The notes under the pieces were generated by a model. That model was given only the letters and a program-made list of their open reading frames with translations. It was not told where the DNA came from and did not search any database. A stretch of DNA of 7,352 bases from assembly GCA_041744735.1 (NCBI GenBank), contig JBGTKH010000663.1:1-7352 (forward strand). Direction: 5' to 3'. Below, one piece after another: positions 1 through 7,176 of the stretch. The translations under genes were made by a program, and so were the position numbers. Each line of letters opens with the position of its first letter. Positions within the stretch are counted from its first letter, which is position 1. The DNA is from JBGTKH01 sp041744735. Lineage in GTDB: Bacteria; Planctomycetota; Planctomycetia; Pirellulales; Pirellulaceae.

Positions 1-2
1 CG

Positions 3-1676
3 TGGCGTGAAGCAGCCGCTCGACGACTTGCTGTCGGCGGCGAGGCCGGCGTGCGAGTGCTCGACGACGTGCTGCGAACAAGCGACCAGCCGCGCATCCG
101 CGCACTATCCCTGACCGCACTGGCATCCGCCAATCCTGAAAATCGTGCGATCGTTCAGAAAGTGACAGACGACGAATCGGTCGACGTGCGTGCCTTGGCA
201 GTGTCACTGGCTCCGACCGACGATCTCGACTTTCGCGAACTGGCTGATCCGGCTCAGCCCTCGCTGATGCGCGCCGCAGCGCTGCGGCGGATAAACAGCG
301 ATACGTTTGTTCCCACGTTGCTCGCGTGCCTCGATGACACGGACCCGTTCATCCAGCAAGCGGCTCGGTTCGGACTGGCTCGCACGAAAGCGATCTCACC
401 CGACTTCGACGTCGCGTCCTTATCATCGCCGGCGCAGCGTGCGGGTGTGACTCTGCTGCTGCGAGAGTCGGGCGACGAGCGGGCTCGCGGAGTTCTGCCG
501 AAACTGCTCAACGACAAAGACCCGACCGTGCGATTCCTGGCGATTCAATGGATTGGCGAAGATAATCTGCGCGAGTATCGCCCGCAAGTCGAACAAGCGC
601 TGACGGCCGGCGACAGCACGCGGCAACTGTTCGAGGCGTGCCTGGCCGCGCTGGAACGGCTGGATGGCGTGGTGCGCAGCTCGCGCGAGGAAGCGCCCGG
701 CGAGGCATACGTGTTGCGCGTGTTGCTCGACGAAAACGCATCGCCCGTTTTGCGCCGCCGAGCATTACGCACGTTGCGGCCCGACCATCCGCAGTTGTCC
801 ATAGGGCTGCTGATGCGACTGCTCCAATCGCCTGACGCCGAATTGCGACTGGAAACGATTCGCACCCTGCGCGAAATCTCTCATCCGCAGAGTTCGGCCT
901 TTTTGGCAACAGTTGCGATGAATTCCGAGGCGCCTGTCATTGAGCGAGCGGAAGCGATCATGGGACTACGCCCTGAGGCTGACGGCGAGCTAATCATTCT
1001 TGGAGAGCTGGCCTGCCAAGAATCACCGTTCGTTTCCCAAGAAGCGCTGCGATCGCTGCGCGGCACGAAGCTGAACCCGGTTCAAGAAGTGCCAATAAAG
1101 TTCCATCAAGCTCGCCTTAACAGCTCCGTTCACTTGAAGGAAAAGTCGCTTCACTTGCACGAGATGTTCGATCGGGTGCTGCAGCCCGACGTCACACCGG
1201 CTCGGCCGGAAGTTACAGACACGCAGGCGTGGCTCGAACTGCTCGAAGGCCCCGCCGACGCTCAGACTGGCCAACGAATCTTCTTTCATCCGCGCGTGGC
1301 CGCTTGTTATCGCTGTCACCAAATGGACGGCCGCGGCGCTTCGATCGGCCCCGATTTGACTGCCGCCGGCCGCACGTTCACTCGCCAGCGGCTGGTCGAA
1401 TCAATCCTGCAGCCCAGCCGCGAGATCGCCCCACAGTTCACAGCCTGGGGCATCGTCACCATCGCCGGCCAGCAGCTCGCCGGACTGCTTATCGGCCACG
1501 AACTGGACGGCACGCAGCGCTACATCGACAACACCGGCAAAGAATTCCGCCTCAAACCCACCGACATCGAAAACTGCCGCCCCCACTCACAATCCATCAT
1601 GCCCGCCGGCCTCGAAAAAACCATGACCCTCCAAGAACTCCGCGACCTGCTGGCCTATTTGCAAAGCACACGATGA
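3..1676 (+). CDS. HEAT-repeat protein with C-terminal planctomycete-type haem-binding c-type cytochrome domain (5' partial)
   Basis: The frame is open to the left edge of the window, so the N-terminus is missing. A GTG at 51 is only the first internal start-like codon, and residues below count from it. Residues 1 to about 340 are helical HEAT-like repeats: alternating Ala/Leu/Arg-rich helices with recurring Asp-Pro or Asp-Asp turns. A linker follows. From about 393 to 541 lies a c-type cytochrome domain with GQRIFF at 407, the haem-attachment motif CYRCH at 419-423, GPDL at 433-436, and a likely axial Met517 in an S-I-M-P-A-G-L context. The protein ends with a helix of the L-L-A-Y-L type. This matches the large Planctomycetes/Verrucomicrobia family in which such domains sit behind HEAT or beta-propeller regions; those proteins are exported and thought to act in periplasmic electron transfer. 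The signal peptide would lie outside the window. The gene runs convergent to the HTH gene with 57 bp between stops and no clear terminator. The exact electron partner cannot be told. Confidence 0.9.
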   Translation, partial: WREAAARRLAVGGEAGVRVLDDVLRTSDQPRIRALSLTALASANPENRAIVQKVTDDESVDVRALAVSLAPTDDLDFRELADPAQPSLMRAAALRRINSDTFVPTLLACLDDTDPFIQQAARFGLARTKAISPDFDVASLSSPAQRAGVTLLLRESGDERARGVLPKLLNDKDPTVRFLAIQWIGEDNLREYRPQVEQALTAGDSTRQLFEACLAALERLDGVVRSSREEAPGEAYVLRVLLDENASPVLRRRALRTLRPDHPQLSIGLLMRLLQSPDAELRLETIRTLREISHPQSSAFLATVAMNSEAPVIERAEAIMGLRPEADGELIILGELACQESPFVSQEALRSLRGTKLNPVQEVPIKFHQARLNSSVHLKEKSLHLHEMFDRVLQPDVTPARPEVTDTQAWLELLEGPADAQTGQRIFFHPRVAACYRCHQMDGRGASIGPDLTAAGRTFTRQRLVESILQPSREIAPQFTAWGIVTIAGQQLAGLLIGHELDGTQRYIDNTGKEFRLKPTDIENCRPHSQSIMPAGLEKTMTLQELRDLLAYLQSTR

Positions 1677-1733
1677 GCGACGATAGGTCTTGTTGCGCGG
1701 TCAGGAGCGTTCCAATGCGGACAATTTTAGCGG

Positions 1734-2060
1734 CTACGAAGTGTGCGCGACTAGTTCCAATCGTAACCCAAGCGCGTGGGCGATTGCGGCGACATCGGAT
1801 AATTTGGCGTCCGAGCCGTATTCGACATCGCGAACCGTGTTCGCATCGAGCGAGCCGCAGAGTTTGGCAAGTTGCTCGAATGTCAAACCGCGGGCTAGGC
1901 GCGCGTCTCGCAGGGCCAGGGCAATTTGCGTTTTCTCGGGCGGATCGTGCGGTGGCTCAAGCGGCGGGAACTGTTCCTTCGCGCGGCGGCGGACCTCGTC
2001 GTACTCTTTCTTCTGCTGCGCCGTAAACTGCCGGCTGGTCCGCGCAAACTTCTCGGCCAT
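1734..2060 (-). CDS. Small XRE-type helix-turn-helix protein
   Basis: This 108-residue protein starts at ATG 2060. The start is supported by GAAGGG (2068-2073) seven bases upstream. The frame stays open up to 2204, but that extension covers the probable promoter and reads unlike protein. Residues 1-40 are a charged, Lys/Arg/Gln-rich helix and a proline-rich turn. Residues 46-104 form a Cro/C1-type HTH: I-A-L-A-L-R-D-A-R at 46-54, G-L-T-F-E-Q-L-A at 58-65, recognition-helix region around N74-T75-V76, and a closing A-I-A-H-A-L-G-L helix at 91-99. Such short XRE proteins are DNA-binding repressors or antitoxins. No toxin-like partner lies within 170 bp upstream or 57 bp downstream, so an orphan regulator is the safer call. 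It lies 171 bp beyond the kor cluster on the same strand, and its own promoter suggests separate transcription. Its target is unknown. Confidence 0.8.
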   Translation of the reverse strand: MAEKFARTSRQFTAQQKKEYDEVRRRAKEQFPPLEPPHDPPEKTQIALALRDARLARGLTFEQLAKLCGSLDANTVRDVEYGSDAKLSDVAAIAHALGLRLELVAHTS

Positions 2061-2067
2061 TTTCTTG

Positions 2068-2073
2068 CCCTTC
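2068..2073 (-). promoter_or_regulatory. Ribosome binding site of the HTH gene
   Basis: GAAGGG on the minus strand lies seven bases before ATG 2060. It is the best Shine-Dalgarno match among the gene starts in the window. It decides the start against the longer open frame. Confidence 0.55.
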
Positions 2074-2098
2074 ACGGTTCGGGGACTTCGTACGCGCC

Positions 2099-2107
2099 AT
2101 TGTATCA
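2099..2107 (-). promoter_or_regulatory. Probable extended -10 promoter of the HTH gene
   Basis: The minus strand reads TGATACAAT: a TACAAT -10 box (2099-2104) preceded directly by the TGn extension (2105-2107). No good -35 box is found 16-18 bases upstream, which is typical of extended -10 promoters. Transcription would begin near 2092, leaving a leader of about 32 bases that includes the ribosome binding site. This is a pattern match only. Confidence 0.4.
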
Positions 2108-2187
2108 CGCATGGCTGGCGAAGGTAGAGTTGAATCTTGCCCAACGCCGGCCGAATCACATTCGCGGATGTGGATGCAGAAATGTGT

Positions 2188-2210
2188 GTTCCCACGCAGA
2201 GCATGGGAAC
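2188..2210 (-). terminator. Hairpin after the last gene of the kor cluster (candidate terminator or repeat)
   Basis: On the minus strand GTTCCCATGC, a TCT loop and GCGTGGGAAC form a 10-bp stem with one G-U pair, beginning 21 bases after the stop of the zinc-ribbon CBS gene. On the plus strand the same position is a C-A mismatch, so the RNA fold favours the strand of the kor genes. There is no T-run after it, so intrinsic termination is uncertain. It could instead stabilise the 3' end. The core also resembles a GTTCCCACGC/GCGTGGGAAC hairpin that I recall as dispersed in several bacterial genomes including planctomycetes; I have not checked this. Confidence 0.45.
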
Positions 2211-2231
2211 AAACAGAAGAGCAGGCGGTTG

Positions 2232-2755
2232 TTAGCCCAACTTTGCGGCGGTCATGTTTTCCGTCAGGTAGCGGAGAATGTCGCGGACGGAGATGATGCC
2301 GGTGAGGTTGCCGTCTTCATCGGTGATGGGCAGGTGACGGTAGCCGCCGAGGTCCATGTGTTTGACGGCGAAGGCGATCTTGGCGGCGGCGTCCAGCGTT
2401 TGCGGATGAGGAGTCATGAATTCGGAAACGGGATGGTCGCCCAGCTTCACGGCTTGCGTGTTCAGCTTAATCAGTGCGTCGCGTTCGCTGAACACGCCGA
2501 CGGCCTTGCCTTCCTCGGCCACGATCACGCAGCCGATCGACTTGTCGACCAGCAGCCGCAGCACGTCGCGCACCGGAGTCGTCGGCGCGACGGAAATCGG
2601 CTTCTTGGGCTTCAATACGCTGATGCGGTCTTTGACCAGCGTGCGCGCGACGACGTTGTCGGGCGGCGGCAAGTAGAGATCGCTGAGCGACTGGCCGCAC
2701 TGCTCGCAGACGTCCACACCTTCAATATTCTCGGCTTCGCAATAGGGGCAAGTGC

Positions 2756-2759
<4 letters not shown>
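2232..2759 (-). CDS. Zinc-ribbon protein with CBS domain pair, coupled to korB
   Basis: The protein has 175 residues. Cys4-Pro-Tyr-Cys7 and Cys18-Glu-Gln-Cys21 form a four-Cys zinc ribbon. After a proline-containing linker two CBS domains follow, at about 45-105 and 110-170. Each carries the nucleotide-ribose motif S-x-x-D: S91-E-R-D94 and S157-V-R-D160. The GGYRHLPI segment at 138-145 is typical of the second domain. Such CBS pairs (Bateman modules) usually bind AMP, ADP, ATP or similar ligands and switch partner activity. Start ATG 2759 is chosen because its ATGA overlaps the korB stop by four bases, the usual layout for coupled translation. An upstream in-frame codon at 2771 would only lengthen the overlap. 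It is the last gene of the cluster. The C-terminal part is clearly paralogous to the CBS protein at 5761-6234. A cytoplasmic regulator or accessory of KorAB is inferred from coupling and context, not shown. Confidence 0.9.
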
Positions 2760-3775
<1,016 letters not shown>

Positions 3776-3793
3776 TGTTCTCTGTTCTCTTAT

Positions 3794-5662
3794 CTAAGCC
3801 AAAAGCTGTTTGATCTTCTGGACAATTTCCACCACGGCGAACGGCTTGCCTTTGACTTTGTTCAAGCCGATGGCGTCGACCAAGTATTTCGCACGGACCA
3901 ACAATCGCAGTTGCCCCATGTTCAATTCGGGGACCAAAACTTTCGTGTAGCTCTTCAAAATGTCGCCCAAGTTCGCCGGGAACGGATTCAGGTAACGCAG
4001 ATGGGCGTGAGCCACCGACAGGCCCTCTTTCCGGCAGCGATTGACCGCCGTCGTGCAGGCCCCGTACGTGCCGCCCCAACTGAGCACCAGCACATCGCCG
4101 CTGGCCGGCCCGTCGACCGCTTGCGGCGGGATGTCCTTGGCGATGTTCTCGACCTTTTGCGCCCGCACGTTGGTCATGTGCTGGTGATTTTCGGGGTCGT
4201 AGCTGACGTTGCCCGTGATGTCTTCCTTTTCCAAACCGCCGACGCGATGCATCAGCCCCGGTGTGCCGGGCAAGGCCCACGGGCGGGCCAACCGCTCGTC
4301 GCGTTCGTACGGCAGAAACGGCTCGCCGTTTTCGCGCGGGCCGGGATGTGTGATCGGGATTTTAGGAAGCTTGCTGGCGTCTGGAATCCGCCACGGTTCG
4401 GCGCCGTTGGCGATGTAGCCGTCGGAGAGGATCATGACGGGCGTCATGAACCGTGTCGAAATGCGCCACGCTTCCTGGGCCACGTCGAAACAGTCGCCGG
4501 GACTGCGAGCGGCGATGATCGGCATTGGGCACTCGCCATTGCGGCCGAACATCACTTGCAATAGATCCGATTGTTCGGTCTTCGTGGGCAGACCCGTGCT
4601 CGGCCCGCCGCGCTGGACGTTGATGATGATCAGCGGCACTTCCAGAATCACCGCCAGCCCCATCGCTTCGCCCTTCAGCGCGATGCCGGGACCGCTGGAG
4701 GTCGTCACGGCCAGCGCACCGCCGAACGATGCGCCAATCGCCGAACAAACGGCGGCGATTTCATCTTCCGCTTGAAACGTGCGGACGCCGAAATTCTTGA
4801 ACTTGGCAAGCTCGTGCAGAATGTCGCTGGCCGGCGTGATCGGGTAAGAGCCGTAGAAAATCTCTTTGCCGCTCAACTTGGCCGCGGCAATTAAGCCCCA
4901 AGCCAACGCCTGGTTGCCCATCATGTTGCGATATTTGCCCGGCGGCAGCTTGGCGGGATCGACGCGGTAGCTGCTGGCGAAGGCGTCGGTCGTTTCGCCG
5001 TAGTTCCAGCCGGCCTTCAGCGCCCGGCGGGTCGCTTCGGCGATGTCCGGCTTGCCGCCGAACTTGCTCTCGATAAACCGCAACGTCACGTCCGGCGTGC
5101 GGCCGTACAGCCAGTACAGCAAACCCATCGCGAAAAAGTTGCGGCAGCGGTCAGCCTCTTTCAAGCTCAAGCCCAGCCCCTCGACCGAATCGCGCGTCAT
5201 CTTCGTCATCGGCACGCGAAACAACTGGTATCCTTCCAGGCTGTGATTGTCCAACGGACTGATCTCGTACCCCGCCAACTTCAAGTCCTTCTTGTCGAAG
5301 GAATCTTCATTCACGATCAGGATGCCGCCGTTTTCCAGGTCGCTCAGATTCGTCTTCAGCGCCGCGGGGTTCATCGCCACCAGCGCGTTGAGCTGATCGC
5401 CGGGCGTGAAGATTTCGTGCGACGAGAAGTGCACTTGAAAACCGCTGACGCCCGCCAGCGTGCCGCGCGGCGCGCGGATTTCGGCGGGGAAGTCGGGAAA
5501 TGTCGCGATGTCGTTGCCGACTTGGGCCGAAGTGCCGGTGAGCTGCGTGCCTGCCAGTTGCATGCCATCGCCCGAGTCACCGGCGAGTCGGACGGTGGCG
5601 CCTTCAAGGACGATGACTTCCTTAGATGAATCAACAGTAATCGCTTCAGCAGTAGTTGACAT
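3794..5662 (-). CDS. korA: 2-oxoacid (2-oxoglutarate):ferredoxin oxidoreductase, fused gamma-alpha subunit
   Basis: The product has 622 residues. The N-terminal gamma domain (about 20-210) opens with G28-D-S-G-D-G33 and contains F55-P-D-F-P-A-E and R66-G-T. The alpha domains follow from about 245: Y273-P-I-T-P277 is the conserved loop at the 2-oxoacid/TPP site, E299 is the likely cofactor-activating Glu, T321-S-S-G-P-G326 is typical, and R351-G-G-P-S-T-G-L-P-T-K-T-E-Q364 is the family hallmark. The C-terminal transketolase-like domain (about 500-622) is complete. Fused gamma-alpha order and length match two-subunit KorA proteins, so no separate gamma or delta gene is expected. ATG 5662 is chosen; the open frame extends to a TTG at 5683, but that has no ribosome binding site. 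A sigma70-like promoter at 5711-5739 precedes the gene. korB follows after 18 bases, so the two are surely cotranscribed. Confidence 0.95.
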   Translation of the reverse strand: MSTTAEAITVDSSKEVIVLEGATVRLAGDSGDGMQLAGTQLTGTSAQVGNDIATFPDFPAEIRAPRGTLAGVSGFQVHFSSHEIFTPGDQLNALVAMNPAALKTNLSDLENGGILIVNEDSFDKKDLKLAGYEISPLDNHSLEGYQLFRVPMTKMTRDSVEGLGLSLKEADRCRNFFAMGLLYWLYGRTPDVTLRFIESKFGGKPDIAEATRRALKAGWNYGETTDAFASSYRVDPAKLPPGKYRNMMGNQALAWGLIAAAKLSGKEIFYGSYPITPASDILHELAKFKNFGVRTFQAEDEIAAVCSAIGASFGGALAVTTSSGPGIALKGEAMGLAVILEVPLIIINVQRGGPSTGLPTKTEQSDLLQVMFGRNGECPMPIIAARSPGDCFDVAQEAWRISTRFMTPVMILSDGYIANGAEPWRIPDASKLPKIPITHPGPRENGEPFLPYERDERLARPWALPGTPGLMHRVGGLEKEDITGNVSYDPENHQHMTNVRAQKVENIAKDIPPQAVDGPASGDVLVLSWGGTYGACTTAVNRCRKEGLSVAHAHLRYLNPFPANLGDILKSYTKVLVPELNMGQLRLLVRAKYLVDAIGLNKVKGKPFAVVEIVQKIKQLLA

Positions 5663-5664
5663 GC

Positions 5665-5700
5665 TCAACTCACGGTTTTGCAAGAAAGGTGAACGTCCAT
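5665..5700 (-). other. Possible 11-codon leader ORF before korA
   Basis: ATG 5700 opens a frame for MDVHLSCKTVS and stops with TGA two bases before the korA ATG (TGAGCATG). It starts only about four bases after the predicted transcription start and has no ribosome binding site. korA itself lacks a good one, so termination-reinitiation is conceivable. Chance is equally possible for so short a frame. Confidence 0.15.
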
Positions 5701-5710
5701 GCGTTAATCA

Positions 5711-5739
5711 ATTATTCTGTCGCGGGCGGCGGGTGACAA
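5711..5739 (-). promoter_or_regulatory. Sigma70-like promoter for korAB
   Basis: On the minus strand TTGTCA (5734-5739) and AATAAT (5711-5716) are separated by exactly 17 bases. Each hexamer matches the consensus at five of six positions. The -10 lies in an AT-rich island that stands out from the GC-rich surroundings, within the 98-bp gap between the upstream CBS gene and korA. Transcription would begin near 5704, leaving about 42 untranslated bases. korAB could thus be transcribed without the first CBS gene. Confidence 0.55.
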
Positions 5740-5760
5740 ACGGCGACCATGGGCGGGCGA

Positions 5761-6234
5761 TTACGCACCTTCTCGTTGGTGCGTCGAGTGGTGCGGCGCG
5801 GGAGGCAACGTATACACAAGCTTCGGGAAGTGTTCGGCCAGATAGTGCAAAATCCCCGACACCTTCAACTGGCCCACCGGCCGCCCGGCTTCGTCCACAA
5901 TCGGCAAACGACGATAACCGCCGAACGACATCTTGGCGATCGCTTTCCCCACCGTATCACCCGCCGACAACGTCACCGGATTGCGGACCATTACTTTCTC
6001 AATCGGCACATCCAAGTCCGCGCCAGCGGCCATCAGCTTCAGCGCGTCACGTTCGGTGAAAATCCCCGCCAACTGTTCATCGTTGCAGATTAGCACACAG
6101 CCCCGGTCCTGCTCCTTGAGCAACAGCAACACCTCGCGGGCCGTGACATGCGAATCCACACACAACGGCTTAGCAGGGTTGGCTTGGTCGACCGTGTCCG
6201 TGTTCAGATTGCGTTGAACAGTCAAGGCATTCAC
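5761..6234 (-). CDS. CBS-domain-pair protein upstream of korA
   Basis: The protein has up to 157 residues and consists almost wholly of two CBS domains, at about 20-72 and 78-138. The first has the nucleotide motif T60-E-R-D63. The second aligns with the downstream paralogue through G105-G-Y-R-R-L-P-I112 but reads K124-V-S-G127 where S/T-x-x-D is expected, so its usual ribose-binding residues are gone. The C-terminal tail is Pro/His-rich. No zinc ribbon, membrane segment or other effector domain is present. The start is uncertain: GTG 6234 is the first start codon of the frame, but GAGG at 6233-6236 overlaps it and sits eight bases before TTG 6225, which may be the true start. It precedes korA by 98 bp on the same strand. 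CBS pairs commonly sense adenine nucleotides; a role in controlling KorAB is inferred from position only. Confidence 0.85.
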   Translation of the reverse strand: MNALTVQRNLNTDTVDQANPAKPLCVDSHVTAREVLLLLKEQDRGCVLICNDEQLAGIFTERDALKLMAAGADLDVPIEKVMVRNPVTLSAGDTVGKAIAKMSFGGYRRLPIVDEAGRPVGQLKVSGILHYLAEHFPKLVYTLPPAPHHSTHQREGA

Positions 6235-6419
6235 CTCGGGAAATTCATATCGCCGCGACTCGCAGTCATCAGCGTAGCATTGTACAAAAGCTGCAACAAG
6301 ACGGCGAACCTTGCCGATTCCGCAAGCTTTGCCGCCGGTTTGCTTAACGGTAAGAATGTAACACGCGGCGCGGGATTGTTAAAGCGCGGATCGAGCGAAA
6401 TCGCTTCCGATGAAAATAA
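6235..6419. other. Intergenic region upstream of the CBS gene
   Basis: No convincing coding sequence is visible on either strand. An open frame on the minus strand (6231-6527) reads straight through a transposon terminal repeat and has no protein-like features. The only signal I can support is the -10-like box listed separately. A short palindrome AGCGA-AA-TCGCT lies near 6395-6407. Confidence 0.4.
6279..6284 (-). promoter_or_regulatory. Possible -10 box of the upstream CBS gene
   Basis: TACAAT on the minus strand would start transcription near 6271, about 37-46 bases before the candidate start codons. The -35 region is poor (TTCGCC at 18-base spacing) and there is no TGn extension. Confidence 0.3.
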
Positions 6420-6539
6420 TTCGCCTGGGTAGTGATACCGTTTGTAGGTCGGAGTCCGACAGCGAATCCGCGTGAAACGTAGGACGGACGAGGGCGTCCG
6501 TCCTACGAATTCGTCAAATGGTATCACTACCTTCGCCTG
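6420..6539. mobile_element. MITE 1: 104-bp non-autonomous element with 8-bp target duplication
   Basis: The element spans 6428-6531. Its ends are perfect 12-bp inverted repeats, GGTAGTGATACC (6428-6439) and its complement (6520-6531), extendable to 17 bp with one mismatch. It is flanked directly by the 8-bp repeat TTCGCCTG at 6420-6427 and 6532-6539, which is the mark of a cut-and-paste transposase insertion. It has no coding capacity. The interior carries a GTCGGA/TCCGAC hairpin (6448-6460), a 12-bp stem CGTAGGACGGAC with a six-base loop (6478-6507), and the palindrome ACGAATTCGT (6505-6514). It lies about 190 bp upstream of the CBS gene. An 8-bp duplication occurs in several IS families, so I do not assign a parent transposon. 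Confidence 0.85.
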
Positions 6540-6739
6540 CGGTCACTTGACCGTGGCAGGTGGGCGGGCATAGAATCCTGACGCTAGGCTTTCGGATAAC
6601 GCACGAGCTATTTGAACTATCTGCCCGATGCGCTGGAGTTGGACGACCAACTTCGCGTCGTCTGCCTGCGGCGGCCCAAGCACGAGTGGTGGCCAGCTAT
6701 CGCCGCTGGATCAGTTGCCGCTCGGGGCCGGACGTCAAT
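6540..6739. other. Non-genic stretch with a possible gene remnant
   Basis: Between MITE 1 and the tandem duplication no complete gene is visible. A small inverted repeat, GGTCA-CT-TGACC, lies at 6541-6552. The remainder includes the doubtful coding scrap listed separately. Confidence 0.4.
6600..6737 (+). pseudogene. Possible coding remnant, weakly sulfotransferase-like
   Basis: After an in-frame stop at 6597 the plus-strand frame reads protein-like for about 45 codons: S-Y-L-N-Y-L-P-D-A-L-E-L, then L-R-V-V-C-L-R-R-P-K-H-E. The V-C-L-R-R-P segment resembles the PAPS-phosphate-binding region of sulfotransferases. It has no good start, loses protein character at the 20-bp tandem duplication, and stops at 6794. 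The match is from memory and short. A chance frame in GC-rich DNA is a real alternative. Confidence 0.2.
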
Positions 6740-7128
6740 CATTGGGCGGCATCGGAAAACATTGGGCGGCATCGGAAAATGGCTGGTGCCATGACCCAGT
6801 GTGGACACCTTGTTATCCCCCGTACGACACGTTCCTGAAGCGACTCTTCAAAGTCCTTGATCGCACTCTGCACCTCGCCGGCTTGAAGGTATGCGACACC
6901 GCGCATGAAGCGCCGTCCGCGACTGCTGGGCGACAGCCTCAAGCTCTCGGTAAAATCCGCGATGGCCCGTTCAATTGTTCTCGGTTGTTTCCCTTTCGAA
7001 TTCGCAGTGAGCCGCGCATCATACGGCGAACAGACCACATCGTCAAACACATCATACAGCGGGTAGTGGTACAAGTTGCCGTAGCGGAAGTGGTGACACT
7101 TCCGAAGTCTCACGACTTCGGCTACCAA
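6739..7128 (-). pseudogene. TPR-protein remnant interrupted by MITE 2
   Basis: The frame encodes a recognisable tetratricopeptide pattern: A-I-A-D-F-T-E-S-L-R-L-S-P, then R-F-M-R-G-V-A-Y-L-Q-A-G, then A-I-K-D-F-E-E-S-L, within about 6835-6985. The repeat breaks off after 6835, and the last 32 codons to the stop at 6739 run through the tandem duplication and look non-homologous. At the other end the first 22 or so codons (7062-7128) lie inside MITE 2, so the apparent TTG start at 7128 is an artefact. The insertion and its duplicated target add 89 bp, which changes the reading frame. Removing them joins Y-D-V-F-D-D-V-V to an upstream frame that ends at a TGA (7191-7193) without a start codon. 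The gene therefore appears dead or is only a fragment. TPRs mediate protein-protein contacts; no specific role can be given. Confidence 0.6.
6740..6779. repeat. Perfect 20-bp tandem duplication
   Basis: CATTGGGCGGCATCGGAAAA occurs twice head to tail (6740-6759 and 6760-6779) without a mismatch. It sits just outside the decayed 3' end of the TPR remnant. Perfect identity suggests a recent slippage or recombination event. Confidence 0.85.
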
Positions 7129-7150
7129 AATGTACCACTACCATACAGCG
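7054..7150. mobile_element. MITE 2: 81-bp non-autonomous element with 8-bp target duplication
   Basis: The element spans 7062-7142. Its ends are perfect 12-bp inverted repeats, GGTAGTGGTACA (7062-7073) and its complement (7131-7142), differing from MITE 1 ends at only two positions. The 8-bp repeat ATACAGCG flanks it at 7054-7061 and 7143-7150. The interior is a compact three-way fold: an outer stem GTAGC/GCTAC (7081-7085 with 7121-7125) encloses one hairpin GGAAGTG-GTGA-CACTTCC (7086-7103) and another GAAGTC-TCAC-GACTTC (7104-7119). It has no coding capacity. It interrupts the TPR remnant. Confidence 0.85.
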
Positions 7151-7176
7151 GCTGGACTCTCCGTTCTTCAGCACGA

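Noticed and set aside
1677..1733. Bidirectional terminator between the convergent cytochrome and HTH genes
   Set aside because: I could find no stem of useful length or T-run in these 57 bases.
1229..2026. 265-codon plus-strand open frame across the end of the cytochrome gene
   Set aside because: It overlaps the haem-binding domain in another frame and is Arg/Pro-rich, a typical shadow. It runs on through the HTH gene on the other strand.
2061..2204. 48-codon N-terminal extension of the HTH protein
   Set aside because: It covers the predicted promoter and ribosome binding site and its residues do not resemble the family; ATG 2060 is better supported.
5663..5683. Seven-codon N-terminal extension of korA from TTG 5683
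   Set aside because: No ribosome binding site precedes this TTG, and an ATG at 5662 gives the expected KorA N-terminus. The short leader frame noted separately also occupies this stretch.
6231..6527. 98-codon minus-strand open frame upstream of the CBS gene
   Set aside because: It begins inside a MITE terminal repeat, crosses the whole element and shows no protein-like pattern.
6428..7142. CRISPR array or composite transposon formed by the two elements
   Set aside because: There are only two elements, with different interiors and each with its own target duplication, so they are independent insertions. There are no regularly spaced repeats and no transposase between them.
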